Virus record (IMG/VR): IMGVR_UViG_3300044731_001192
Location: 1 to 63,880 of that record
Reading direction: 5' to 3' (one strand)
From: a virus
Length of the DNA stretch: 63,880 nucleotides
The translations under genes were made by a program, and so were the position numbers. Shown one piece after another: positions 8,301 through 17,191 of the stretch; the stretch's first letter is position 1, and every line of letters begins with the position of its first letter. The notes beneath the pieces were generated by a model. That model was not told the DNA's origin. It ran no database searches and was given only the letters and a program-made list of their open reading frames with translations.

Positions 8301-11300
8301 TCCTGAACTTGTCTAAAAGGGCTACGTGCTTTAAGTAAATCACCAGTAAAAGTACCAATAACATCATCTATTATATTTTTACCAAGAACTGCAAAACCTT
8401 TAGCTACTTTATTAGTATAATCCATAGAATAATTAGCATTATCTACAGCTTTATCTAATATAGTTTTGTTACCGCCTTCTTTAGTTATGAAATAATCATC
8501 TTTAGCTTTCTTTGCTCTTTCCCATGCAGCTTCAACTAAATCAAGTAACTTAATTTCCTTATTATTCACAGTTTCAGACGCATGACTAAGAACATATAAA
8601 GCAGTAGTAATATTTCCAAAAATTGTAAGCGAAGTTCCTAATTTTAAAAACCAAGCACCCACAACAGGTAAAAGTCCTTTAAGTTTCTCTAAAAAAGTTG
8701 CAGTAGTAGCTATACTTGCACTAGATAAAGCAAATTTAGTAACTAAATGTGACAAGAAACTACCACCAGCCATAATAAGTAGAGCAGAAAAAGCTGCATT
8801 TAATGCCTCTAAATTATTTTTTATAAGTTCTAGTCCGTTTGCAAACAACTTAACTGAAGCAGTTATCTTACCTGAAGTATTTTCATAAATTGACTGTACT
8901 AAATAAGTCCAACTATTGCTTAATCTTCCTAATTCAGCATTAAGACCTCTAGCAGCTAAAGCAAAACTTGAAGTATCAGCAAAAAAGTCTCTATAAGTAG
9001 CAGCAAATTTAGCTAAAGTTTCTTTAGGTAATACAAGACCTTTTTTCATGTCTTCCATTAACTTACGAGTAGTTATCCCCATACTCAAAGCAAATATAGA
9101 AACAGCAGCAGGCAATTGGTTACCTAACTGTTTCTTTAACTCTTCCATCATTACTTGATTTTTACCGTACATCTGGTTAATAGCGACAAAAGCAGAACGT
9201 AACTTATCAGCAGGTAAATGCAATACAGTACCTGCTTCAGTAATATCATTAAATATCGCTCTAATTTTACCTGCCGATTCACCTGAAAACTTAGCAGAGG
9301 AAGCGAATTGCCCATACTGTTCACGTAATACAGAAATACTTGCACCTGTTCTAAGAGCTAATTCATCTAAATACTCAAATTCTTTATTAACATTTTCAAG
9401 AGTTCCAAATACAGCAGTAAAAGTAGCTCTGGCACTATCAAGTTCTATACCTACTTTGGGTATGTCTGAAATAGCACTAACAACTCCTCTTACAATCCTA
9501 TGTCCAATGTCAAATTGAAACAATCTAGTTAATAAATGTTGACTAGCTCTACCATTAGTTAGTAAAGATTCACTATTCTCTCTGTTAGAACGAGTAGCGT
9601 CATCAGTAGCTCTGGCTGCCCTAATCCTAGCATCGTATTCAGCATTAATACTAGCTATATTTCGTCCAGTATTATTTACGTTAGCTACTATACTGTTTTG
9701 TAAAGCAGCCATGTCCATATTTCTAGCAGGATTGACTCTACCATTACTTAATAAATGTGGCTGAGCTTCTATATTAGCTAACTTAGCTTCAAAAGCAAGT
9801 CGTCTTTCTTCATGTTTTTTCCAAATTTCTTCAACTGCTTTTGCTTTGTTATATTCAAGTACTCTATAGTTATCAGCACCATGTTTAAGTATTATTTCTT
9901 GTAATTGTAAATCTTGTCTAAGTTTATTAGTAGCCTCTGTATATGAAGCCGATAAACTACTTTTATTGCTGCTTAGTAAGTCATTTTGTTGTAATAATGC
10001 TTTATGATTCTTATAAGTAGAGGTAATTCTCTTTAAAGCAGCGTTCAATTCATCTAATTCTGTTTTTAAATTAGCATACAAAGCACTATCAGCCCCATAT
10101 AACTTTTTAACATCTCTTCTAGCCGCTATAATATCAGTTTTACTGTCGGTAATAGCTTTACTTTTAGCAATCATATCAGCTTCTAACTTATCAAAAGCAC
10201 TCAACTTAGGTAAATTAGCGGACAAAGCCGTACTATAGTTATCAGTAAATCTAGTAACATCTTGTAAAGCAGTAACGGCTTTTATTTGAGCAGCGTAATG
10301 TGCATTAGTAGTGCGAATACTTTTTTCAGTTCTGTCAATATTAGTCGCAATAGCTTTATTAAGTTCTTTAATATTAACTGCTCGTATTGTATTTTCAGTA
10401 CCGTCACTATTTCTTATCGGTGTAATTTCTAGTTTCTGCAAAGCATCCATTTGATTCTTTTTAATATTCTCATGGTCTTTCCATATTTTTTCAATATCTT
10501 TCGCTTTCTTATACTCAATATGTTTAATAGAATTTGCACCACTTTCAGCAATTATAGCTTCTTCAGTAAGTCTATTCTTTAAACCAGTAGTTAATGCGTT
10601 ATAGTCTTTTGGTACAGTCAATTTAAGATACTGTAAATTAGTAGTTTGTTTAAGTAAAGTGTGCATTTCTTTGAGTTCAGCATTAACAGTAGCTAATGCC
10701 GTTTTTAATTGTTTTTGTATCTCAGCATACTTCCTAGTACCAGTTGAAGCTAAAGACAACCTTTCTTCTAGTAATTTTATAGCGTATACAGCTTTTAACT
10801 CTAGTTTTTCTTGTTCAGTTAATGTTACATTCGTTTTTTGTAAGCTATTATTGTAATCTGCAATAGAATGAATAGTTTCATAGGCTGTAGTAATTACTAA
10901 ATTAGATACAGAGACGTAATTATTAAGTTCACTAGCCGCTGAAGAAAACGCAGCAGACAACCTTTGTAAATAATCAGCCGAAAAAGCATCTTTAGATAAT
11001 GTTTTTAAGCGAGTATAGTAATTAACAACTTTTCCAACATCTTCCCTAAAGTAGTTCATCAATGCCGCAGTTTTTTCAAGTTCCTTTCCTTTAACAACCG
11101 CATCTATGTTAGCTACGTTTGCAGCAAAACCAGCTCTACCAGATTCACCAGTTCGTGAACTAGCTTCATCTCTTAATGCTTTTCTAGCTAATGATTCAGT
11201 ACTTGGTGTTCTTAGTTTTGCAAGTTTTTCCTCTGCTTTAATTTGCTCATCAATAACTTTTACTGTTTTTTGTCTTTCAACAGCATTATGTTTTAGAATA

Positions 11301-12550
11301 TCTCCAACTGCATGTAATCTTTTTACATAATCCACATCTTCAGGCGATAAATATTTACTTGTTGAACCAGTTCTTGGGTCAAAAGTCTCTGTTACTGTAG
11401 TAGCTTTACGTATTTCTGCTTTAGTAGGAATTACTATATCTTTAGTAGATGTACTTAATAATTTGTCTGCAACATATTTAGTAACTTTATCGAACAAATT
11501 AGCGGGTATAGAGTCAAGAGCTTTTTTAGCCTCAACAACAGCTTGTTTGAATATTACCGTTTCTGCTGCTTTTATTTTCTTATTAAAAGTTTCAGGTGAC
11601 CAAGTTTCTTCTTGAGTTATTGGTTTACCTCTGGATACTTCAATTGGCTTATTAACGTGTCTTGCAAGGTCTGCCAAACTATTAGCTAGTAAGACCTTAA
11701 TAGCTTTTTGTTCTATTTCCTCTCTAGTACGGTCTTTCGCTGGGTCAATCTTAGTATTGTACACATACTCAGGTTTACCTAACGCAACTCTTCTATCTTG
11801 TTTATCAAAATAAGGTGCAAAAGTTTTCTCTAATTCTTTTTCGCGTTGTTTATACGCACTAGACGCTATACCACTCGTAGCTTGCAGTATAAGTTTTTCA
11901 ATATCGTGACCAGTTAAACGTATTTCATTAGAAAATGTCTTATCTAGTGCTTTAAAACCTGCATGTCTAAATAAATCAGCATCATTTGTGCTAATAGATT
12001 TTTCAGTACCTCGTGCATATTCCTTACTTTTTAAATTAGTAAGGTTTTGTCGTTCCATTAGTGCAGATGAATTTACCGAAGCCTCTGCTCTAGCAAGTCT
12101 ATCAATAAAGTTTTTTTCTAGTTGCTTTAGATTTTCACGTATTTCTATAGTCTTAGTTTGAGTATCTGCGTAAGCATCTACTTTTTTTTGTGTAGTTATA
12201 GGTTTAGAAGTTCTATCTATTCCCCTTAACTCTTTACCAACCTCACTATTGATAGCGTTATTAAGCGTCTTAATATCATTAAGAGCTTTCATGACTTTAT
12301 TTAATTCCGCTACACGACCACTAGCAGAAGGATTTTTGCCTATAGAATTAATAGATTCAACAATAGTACCTAGTGATGGAGCAAGGGACGAAAGGTTAAG
12401 TAAATCTTTCTGTGCAGCGTTAAAATTCTTCGCTAATTTTGTAACGGACTCGCTACTAGCTTTAATAGCCGAATCAATATTATTAATTAAAGGACTAGCT
12501 TTATCTTCAGCTTGTAGTTCGTATACAATAACATTTTTATCTTTAGCCAT
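5396..12550 (-). CDS. Tape measure protein with lytic transglycosylase domain
   Basis: A 2,384-residue protein that should set tail length. About 1,000 N-terminal residues are coiled-coil-like and include a diverged internal repeat (units near residues 660 and 880). The conserved tape-measure domain follows around residues 1030-1200, then hydrophobic helices about 1240-1320. A soluble lytic transglycosylase domain carries the ESGLNQKAISSKGAIGIGQ motif, with catalytic Glu about 1775, and AGAYNAGEKG. A Gly-rich tail has the usual SDSNYAAVPKGSYVLKA end. It presumably helps cut peptidoglycan during DNA entry. Confidence 0.93.
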   Translation of the reverse strand: MAKDKNVIVYELQAEDKASPLINNIDSAIKASSESVTKLAKNFNAAQKDLLNLSSLAPSLGTIVESINSIGKNPSASGRVAELNKVMKALNDIKTLNNAINSEVGKELRGIDRTSKPITTQKKVDAYADTQTKTIEIRENLKQLEKNFIDRLARAEASVNSSALMERQNLTNLKSKEYARGTEKSISTNDADLFRHAGFKALDKTFSNEIRLTGHDIEKLILQATSGIASSAYKQREKELEKTFAPYFDKQDRRVALGKPEYVYNTKIDPAKDRTREEIEQKAIKVLLANSLADLARHVNKPIEVSRGKPITQEETWSPETFNKKIKAAETVIFKQAVVEAKKALDSIPANLFDKVTKYVADKLLSTSTKDIVIPTKAEIRKATTVTETFDPRTGSTSKYLSPEDVDYVKRLHAVGDILKHNAVERQKTVKVIDEQIKAEEKLAKLRTPSTESLARKALRDEASSRTGESGRAGFAANVANIDAVVKGKELEKTAALMNYFREDVGKVVNYYTRLKTLSKDAFSADYLQRLSAAFSSAASELNNYVSVSNLVITTAYETIHSIADYNNSLQKTNVTLTEQEKLELKAVYAIKLLEERLSLASTGTRKYAEIQKQLKTALATVNAELKEMHTLLKQTTNLQYLKLTVPKDYNALTTGLKNRLTEEAIIAESGANSIKHIEYKKAKDIEKIWKDHENIKKNQMDALQKLEITPIRNSDGTENTIRAVNIKELNKAIATNIDRTEKSIRTTNAHYAAQIKAVTALQDVTRFTDNYSTALSANLPKLSAFDKLEADMIAKSKAITDSKTDIIAARRDVKKLYGADSALYANLKTELDELNAALKRITSTYKNHKALLQQNDLLSSNKSSLSASYTEATNKLRQDLQLQEIILKHGADNYRVLEYNKAKAVEEIWKKHEERRLAFEAKLANIEAQPHLLSNGRVNPARNMDMAALQNSIVANVNNTGRNIASINAEYDARIRAARATDDATRSNRENSESLLTNGRASQHLLTRLFQFDIGHRIVRGVVSAISDIPKVGIELDSARATFTAVFGTLENVNKEFEYLDELALRTGASISVLREQYGQFASSAKFSGESAGKIRAIFNDITEAGTVLHLPADKLRSAFVAINQMYGKNQVMMEELKKQLGNQLPAAVSIFALSMGITTRKLMEDMKKGLVLPKETLAKFAATYRDFFADTSSFALAARGLNAELGRLSNSWTYLVQSIYENTSGKITASVKLFANGLELIKNNLEALNAAFSALLIMAGGSFLSHLVTKFALSSASIATTATFLEKLKGLLPVVGAWFLKLGTSLTIFGNITTALYVLSHASETVNNKEIKLLDLVEAAWERAKKAKDDYFITKEGGNKTILDKAVDNANYSMDYTNKVAKGFAVLGKNIIDDVIGTFTGDLLKARSPFRQVQEALAGQFSWAEIFHPELVKDVLKKKDAEEVAAKQKAFNDKLSSDIKEALIKGSEEGSEEMFTMLQSKVNKYLETFNKLSEAITATAEVQAKVQLHAIQLEQQLLEKNFKTNSVSFLKYFETRVSLAEKEYEIAVRRNALEKDVALRGLEEARKFRDVSRVNYSQTVTTDKADNARKELSNIEAAIALASVNRSNTKLPVGGIVVKDTAGGSKVSEDVIRRNPEYQLVEKNLRLAQEDLANRKANKETLSAQQEYILGLKEVPLFYETDITALRKTIATFVEETAKGVSNLNVGLSEKTVAGQRRIDFGTGGEISANETSARVALLNDPKNKELIAQINAISAREGVKNQEAFLANLAVESGLNQKAISSKGAIGIGQVLPTNTYAKDLDITTTEGNITAASRFWKHLEKSYNDNLPKIAGAYNAGEKGVNQNHADTTFPETINHIDKVLALSSKLLPELALITSDTTKKSNQGNLVSASFKGEARIIQLENKELDAQYTKEKALEELDRLRLEHTEKTKDAFTQSNIAVLKLNSSGQEQATILETQLKFKNDLKLLNNMEADHAELDKRYNEARTAEERKLIELKRSQLVPLTKEEVAAQKENIRILSEKEIMTARANAAAARLSNKSGAFDNKFEAINLQESGGSFGKYGAAYARSAANRDKFAQMNSSESRADFMTKAISDSGGDRDLLANKMASFNNELEKTKQAGQEVADLFANEVSGNITTALTDWATGNKTAMESVKALGASIVKMIMDVIVQELILAKVKLMIKAMLALVGGISTGGSVDEAPTGKYTGGVVGYAGGGNILQFPSGGKVRGKGNSLSDSNYAAVPKGSYVLKASSANALTNKYGSDLLVRLSNDEIVVPPALVKKYGKDFFDKANSHGDFAAGGSVGNIKDNVKPMSPKHNNVNSSNVNNITVNVDGTGKDGKELGNQISIEIVKQIAKQEAQKQVNVNNKQQRTAQRRVV

Positions 12551-12567
12551 TAGCGAGTCCTAAGTTA

Positions 12568-13053
12568 TTAATTTCGTGGAGTATTTCTCAATGCGTCAAA
12601 CAAAGCATTTCTAATTGCATCTCTATAAGGCATACTAGACCAAAAATGGTCAAACCAAGCATTAGTACAATTAGCAGCACCGCCCCAATTGTCTAAATCA
12701 TCGCCAGCTTCTTCAGTATTCTTAATAGATTTAACTAATTTACCTTTTAAATAACATTTAACATCTCTAAAAGATAAAACTTCATTTTTTACAAATACTT
12801 TAACTTTCTCTGCAATTTCACTTGCTTGTGCTTCTATATCAGCAAGTTCAGTATCAGTAAGAGCTTCTAACTGCTCTTCAGTTAAATCATCATTAGTATT
12901 AAATAATGCTTTAAAGTCTTTAAATTTTTGTTGTGCGTCTTCTACGTTATATCTTTTAAATTCAGCACCAAAATTGTCTTTTTTTCCTAAACAATCTTGC
13001 GGTACGATTGGTAAAATAACTGAAGGAGTTTGTAGTGCTAGTTCAAATTTCAT
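12568..13053 (-). CDS. Putative tail assembly chaperone
   Basis: A 161-residue acidic protein just upstream of the tape measure gene, where tail assembly chaperones (lambda gpG/gpGT) lie. The middle is Glu/Asp rich (NDDLTEEQLEALTDTELAD) and the C-terminus is compact with several Trp residues. No programmed frameshift is visible, because the frame before it ends 7 bases upstream and does not overlap. The role is inferred from position. Confidence 0.5.
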   Translation of the reverse strand: MKFELALQTPSVILPIVPQDCLGKKDNFGAEFKRYNVEDAQQKFKDFKALFNTNDDLTEEQLEALTDTELADIEAQASEIAEKVKVFVKNEVLSFRDVKCYLKGKLVKSIKNTEEAGDDLDNWGGAANCTNAWFDHFWSSMPYRDAIRNALFDALRNTPRN

Positions 13054-13060
13054 AGTAGTT

Positions 13061-13771
13061 TCAATTAGTTGATGGTTTATTGTTAAGATAACTATTATAC
13101 ATTACAGTTATCTTGTTTAAGGAGTCTTTTAAATCTAATTTACTATCTTCGCTAAGTTTAAGTATAGCCGCTAAAGGTAGTCTATCGTATTCATCCGTCC
13201 AAAACCTACAAGCACAGAAAATATCATACACCTTTCTATTCTCATTTAAAAGTATTTGGTAATTATCTTGCAATGTTAGGGCAGGTTTGTTTGTTATTTC
13301 AGGTACATCGTCATCAGTAAAGGTAATGTAATCACTGTACTCAGCTATTAAGTCTTCTTCTTTCACTTTAACCTTATTACTAAAGTCTAAATTAGCTCTA
13401 TATTCGCCTAATTCAACTAAATTACCGTACACAACATTATCATTACTAATATTTTCGTTTAAATAACTGTTAAAAGATACTGCGATTGGTGCGAAATAAG
13501 GTGTACTTCTTAATAGCAAACTAATTATATCGCTATCTATTGTGTTAGTCAATGAACCATTACTAAGTATAATACCATCAACAAATACTATATTAGTTCT
13601 AAGTATTGCAATTAACTTAGGCATATCAGCAGAAAGCAGTAATCTTTTTAAGCGTTTCTTTGAATGTTTTTTAAGATACTTAAAGGCAATAGTGAAATTA
13701 TTTTCTATATTTGCTGAATCTTTAGCTACTAATTGCAATGTTATGTACGATGGAAGAGTTAATAGCGTCAT
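13061..13771 (-). CDS. Tail-module protein, possible second assembly chaperone
   Basis: A 236-residue protein between the tail tube and the chaperone candidate. The N-terminal part is basic (KKHSKKRLKRLLLSADMPK) and the rest acidic. No motif is recognised. It starts a new transcript unit, since an intrinsic terminator lies just upstream at 13790-13829. Confidence 0.55.
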   Translation of the reverse strand: MTLLTLPSYITLQLVAKDSANIENNFTIAFKYLKKHSKKRLKRLLLSADMPKLIAILRTNIVFVDGIILSNGSLTNTIDSDIISLLLRSTPYFAPIAVSFNSYLNENISNDNVVYGNLVELGEYRANLDFSNKVKVKEEDLIAEYSDYITFTDDDVPEITNKPALTLQDNYQILLNENRKVYDIFCACRFWTDEYDRLPLAAILKLSEDSKLDLKDSLNKITVMYNSYLNNKPSTN

Positions 13772-13789
13772 AATAAGTAAATAGACGTA

Positions 13790-13829
13790 AAAAAAAAATA
13801 AAAAAAAAAGGGTAGAATTAACTACCCTT
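13790..13829 (-). terminator. Rho-independent terminator after the tail tube gene
   Basis: On the (-) strand: 8-base stem AAGGGTAG / CTACCCTT, loop TTAATT, then a long T tract. It lies just after the stop of the tail tube gene, so high expression of the upstream head-tail genes probably ends here in part. Confidence 0.88.
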
Positions 13830-13852
13830 AGTATGCTAAGTAATGTTGGTTA

Positions 13853-15493
13853 TTATAGTAAAGTTAATTCACTAACACCTGAAGCTTCAAAAGTTAAATC
13901 GATTGAAGCGACATTACCTTGCGTTGTGTGTTTGTAACCTTTTAAAGTTAATTTATTCATGTATACACAATAACTAGCACCCGCAGCATCACCTTGTCTA
14001 AAGTAGAAAGTAAATTCTTTACCTACGTTGTCTTCGGGACGGAAAGAAGTAGCATCTGGTGATGTTGTTGTACTACCGCCTGTATAAGTCACTCTAGCAG
14101 TATCTTCTAAAATAGTAATCATAACATCATGAGCAATTGCTTGCGGATACCAAAAATCACCGCTACCAGTTTGAGTACGTTTTAAATCAAACCCATCGAA
14201 GTTACTAGCACTAAAAGAAATGAATGAAATGTTTTCAACTTTATCTGCTATGTCAGCGGCTGGCACATTACCAGAAGCAATAACAGCACGTTCTATATTA
14301 CTATTTAACGTAACTGGAGCAATATTAGTTTTTTGTTCATTGATATTAGTAATAAAACTATCTGAATTTAAAATGCTTGCTTCGTTACCATGAAAGTTAA
14401 ATTTAAACTTAGGTCTTTCAGCAATTTTAATATTTAAATCGACAGTACCCCGAACACCAGTCAAAGTAACTACTTTTTGCTCTGTGATGTCTAATGAAGA
14501 TTTGCGAATTTGTGCAGTTAATGAACTATTACTCGCTAAAGCATTAGTAAATTTAAGAGTGCTTAGACTTGCATCAAGGGCAGTAGTAGAGGCTACAGCA
14601 GCTTTGAAATTAGTTACGGCTGTGGATGTTCCAGTTATGTTCCCTATAGTAGTTACTAAAGTACCAAGATTAGCTAAAATTCTAACTTTATACGCGGCTG
14701 CTGTTGTGTTATTGGTAATGGTTATTTCTGATATAGCTTTTCTAACTGAACCTGCTGTAGTCTCCAAATTACCTAGTACTGCGATAACGTCAGTTGTGTA
14801 GGTAGCTGGGGTTGGTAACGCAAAAGAGTCTACGAGAGCTTGGATAATGGACAAAGTACTAGCCGTTTTAAACCCCTCTAAAGAATTTAATTTAGAAGTT
14901 AAATCTAATATAGCGTTATTAATACCCGATTTTACAGCACCTACATTAATTCGGTCTCTTTGTACTTTTATTGCTGCTTCGTTATTAGAGTTAATCAAAG
15001 CCCATGCATTTAAATCATCTACAATATCAGCCTCCTGCCCGCTAGTATTAGCAAACAGTTTGTTTTTAACTGAAATAACTGATGCTTTTAAGGCTGTTAC
15101 TTCAGTTATAGCTGAGGCTAGTTGGGTTAAAACAGCGGAAGGTAATCTACTATTAGTAGTAGTTTCTACTGCATTTAAATTGCAACATTCTAAAAACTTA
15201 GATACTGGAACTACTCTGGTAGGTTCAACTAAAGAATTAACTAAACTACCAAGTACAGGTACATAACTATCACCACTAAAGTCACCAAAAGTATCAGTAA
15301 TATTAACAACACTGTCTCTTGATAAAAAATCACCTACTAAAGCTTCAGAACTTGTAGGAATATTTGGGTCATAAGTAACACCAGTCATGATAATAACGTC
15401 AGCAGCGGCAGGAACAGCATTAGTATTTTCTACCGATTCAATTTTACCAAATACAGCTACTTGAGTAGCATTAAACTTTGCTATTTGTGTCAT
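13853..15493 (-). CDS. Major tail tube protein with a large central insertion
   Basis: A 546-residue protein placed between the tail terminator and the chaperones, the tail tube position. The outer parts look like tube sequence: residues 1-115 and about 345-546, the latter with ISFISFSASNFDGFDLKR and FTFYFRQGDAAGASY. Between them lie about 230 Ala/Thr/Ser/Leu-rich residues with helical heptad-like spacing that do not look like tube sequence, probably a domain exposed on the tail surface. A terminator follows. Confidence 0.7.
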   Translation of the reverse strand: MTQIAKFNATQVAVFGKIESVENTNAVPAAADVIIMTGVTYDPNIPTSSEALVGDFLSRDSVVNITDTFGDFSGDSYVPVLGSLVNSLVEPTRVVPVSKFLECCNLNAVETTTNSRLPSAVLTQLASAITEVTALKASVISVKNKLFANTSGQEADIVDDLNAWALINSNNEAAIKVQRDRINVGAVKSGINNAILDLTSKLNSLEGFKTASTLSIIQALVDSFALPTPATYTTDVIAVLGNLETTAGSVRKAISEITITNNTTAAAYKVRILANLGTLVTTIGNITGTSTAVTNFKAAVASTTALDASLSTLKFTNALASNSSLTAQIRKSSLDITEQKVVTLTGVRGTVDLNIKIAERPKFKFNFHGNEASILNSDSFITNINEQKTNIAPVTLNSNIERAVIASGNVPAADIADKVENISFISFSASNFDGFDLKRTQTGSGDFWYPQAIAHDVMITILEDTARVTYTGGSTTTSPDATSFRPEDNVGKEFTFYFRQGDAAGASYCVYMNKLTLKGYKHTTQGNVASIDLTFEASGVSELTLL

Positions 15494-15642
15494 ACAATTT
15501 CTCCATCAATCTCAGGTTGTTTGTTAATTTCTTCTATTTTTTCTTTAGCGACAGCAATAGCATCGACTATTTCGTCCTGTTCTTCTTGTTTATTTTGTTT
15601 AAAGTACTCTTCAACACTTAAACCATTAATTGTTCTTGTCAT
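15490..15642 (-). CDS. Small acidic hypothetical protein
   Basis: A 50-residue frame (MTRTINGLSVEEYFKQ...) with GGTGAG upstream and an ATGA overlap with the tail tube gene. It is very rich in Glu and Gln and probably one long helix. The position suggests a helper of tail tube assembly, but nothing proves it. Confidence 0.65.
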   Translation of the reverse strand: MTRTINGLSVEEYFKQNKQEEQDEIVDAIAVAKEKIEEINKQPEIDGEIV

Positions 15643-15653
15643 AATCTCACCTA

Positions 15654-16067
15654 TTAGTAAATAACTCTATCAAATGTAAAAGCCCAGACCATCTTAGTAA
15701 TTCTTCGTCCATTAGTTCTAACAAAATCGCCATTAAGAAAAGTAAAAGACCTTATATGTTCTAAATCACTTAACGGTTTATAGTTTTGCAATGCTTTGTA
15801 TAGTGTAGTAAGGCAGTTAGGGTACATATTATTAGTTGCAATCAATTCAACCGAGACTAAAAATACAATTTCACTATCTAATTCACTAGCACAATCAAAA
15901 GCAATACTTGTCTCAGCACTTGTAGACATAAAACCATTATAATCTACAAAAACAACAGTGTCACTTAATTGTAAATCTAATTCTTCAGGAAGTATTTCAG
16001 GAGATTCTTTACAAGCGTAAGAAGTTTGTTGTGTTATGTATGTAGACAAGTGAGCTAAATTTATCAT
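15654..16067 (-). CDS. Putative tail terminator (gpU-like)
   Basis: A 137-residue protein with AGGAG upstream. Size, the alpha/beta pattern and the position just before the tail tube gene fit lambda gpU-type tail terminators, which cap the tube and join it to the head. The C-terminus (ITKMVWAFTFDRVIY) matches the usual final strand. The sequence is diverged. Confidence 0.6.
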   Translation of the reverse strand: MINLAHLSTYITQQTSYACKESPEILPEELDLQLSDTVVFVDYNGFMSTSAETSIAFDCASELDSEIVFLVSVELIATNNMYPNCLTTLYKALQNYKPLSDLEHIRSFTFLNGDFVRTNGRRITKMVWAFTFDRVIY

Positions 16068-16068
16068 A

Positions 16069-16374
16069 CTAAATGCTCCTTAAATAACACAGTATTTTAA
16101 CCCAACCAGTAGTATCAGGGATAATATTAGTAACTACAAACTTGTAAGTTTTTCCTGAAGTTGTCCAAGTTAGTACATCATCTAAATTTACTAACTCACC
16201 ATAAGCGATTGTAGTGATAAAATAGTACTCTTTACTACCATAAGCAATACTACCATCATCTAATTGGTACATTTTAGTATTTTCACTAGGTAGTACTTTA
16301 ATATTACCGTATATAGTACTAATAGTGTCTCCAATTCCGTCTAGTAAAAAGTTATCCTCAGCTAACATAATCAT
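16069..16374 (-). CDS. Head-tail connector-like small protein
   Basis: A 101-residue protein that starts with an ATGA overlap on the stop of the gene before it. It is beta-rich (IAYGELVNLDDVLTWTTSGK, then YKFVVTNII). In lambda-like clusters a head-tail joining protein lies here between the capsid and the tail terminator. Function inferred from context only. Confidence 0.5.
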   Translation of the reverse strand: MIMLAEDNFLLDGIGDTISTIYGNIKVLPSENTKMYQLDDGSIAYGSKEYYFITTIAYGELVNLDDVLTWTTSGKTYKFVVTNIIPDTTGWVKILCYLRSI

Positions 16375-17126
16375 CGTAATTTTAACTCCATTATTAAGCC
16401 ATTGATTCTATTAGTAAAATTCACTTTTTCTAAAGTAGTTTTACTGTTCAGTAAATAAGCTATCGGTAAATTTCTTAACTGCATTAATGGATAACGCTTC
16501 TTTGTACTTCTAATGTACATACCACTAGGAGTTGTTTTATCTACTTTCATATTAGGGTTACTAAGTTTACTAATTTTAGTAAGGTCTTTAGGATTAAGCA
16601 TACTATTTTTATCGTAGTAAAACCCTTTTGCCCTAGTATTAATAGCTCTTTGCATGTTAGGTGATGTTGAGCTGTTCATTTTTCTTGGTATTCTTACTTG
16701 TACCATTGGTGAACTTTTCTTAACTTTAACTAAAGTCATAAATACTGTTTTATTAGTAATAGGAGCTATGATAGGACGTTTTCTATGCTTAGCACTTTTC
16801 TTAATATAGTAAGATTGTCTAGCTACTGTAATTCTTCTCATCTCAAAAGGAAAGTTACTTAAACTGTCCTGTTTAATGAATATTTCAATAGCCGCTCTTT
16901 GAACATTACTACTACCCTTAACTGTTTTAAGTTTTTTTAATGGTGTGACTCGCATTAACTTAGCCGCACCATTAAAAGAATTTCTATGAGCATATATTTT
17001 AGAATACTCTTTAGTCATGTCATCAGCTAATTTATTCAATGCAGTGTTAAATCCAGTAACTTGTACGCTGTCATTTCCAAATACAGTTCCTATCGTACCT
17101 AACTTAGTTACTCTAACAGTTGCCAT
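16371..17126 (-). CDS. Minor tail / tail completion protein (gpZ-like)
   Basis: A 251-residue, very basic protein. The order capsid - connector - tail terminator and the LNKLADDMTKEYSKIYAHRN helix near the N-terminus fit the lambda gpZ group, which finishes the tail so it can bind the head. The similarity is weak and the assignment rests mainly on position. Confidence 0.5.
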   Translation of the reverse strand: MATVRVTKLGTIGTVFGNDSVQVTGFNTALNKLADDMTKEYSKIYAHRNSFNGAAKLMRVTPLKKLKTVKGSSNVQRAAIEIFIKQDSLSNFPFEMRRITVARQSYYIKKSAKHRKRPIIAPITNKTVFMTLVKVKKSSPMVQVRIPRKMNSSTSPNMQRAINTRAKGFYYDKNSMLNPKDLTKISKLSNPNMKVDKTTPSGMYIRSTKKRYPLMQLRNLPIAYLLNSKTTLEKVNFTNRINGLIMELKLR

Positions 17127-17141
17127 GACAGTTCCTACACA

Positions 17142-17177
17142 ATAAAAAAAAAATGCCCACTATCTCTAATGGGCATT
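17142..17177 (-). terminator. Rho-independent terminator after the major capsid gene
   Basis: On the (-) strand: stem AATGCCCA / TGGGCATT with a 10-base loop, followed by ten or so T. It lies between the capsid gene and the gpZ-like gene, so capsid mRNA is insulated from the tail genes. Confidence 0.9.
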
Positions 17178-17191
17178 GAAATCAGTAAATA

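Noticed and set aside
12568-13771. Programmed frameshift fusing two tail assembly chaperone genes
   Set aside because: The two frames are separated by 7 bases and do not overlap, and no slippery heptamer stands out at the junction.
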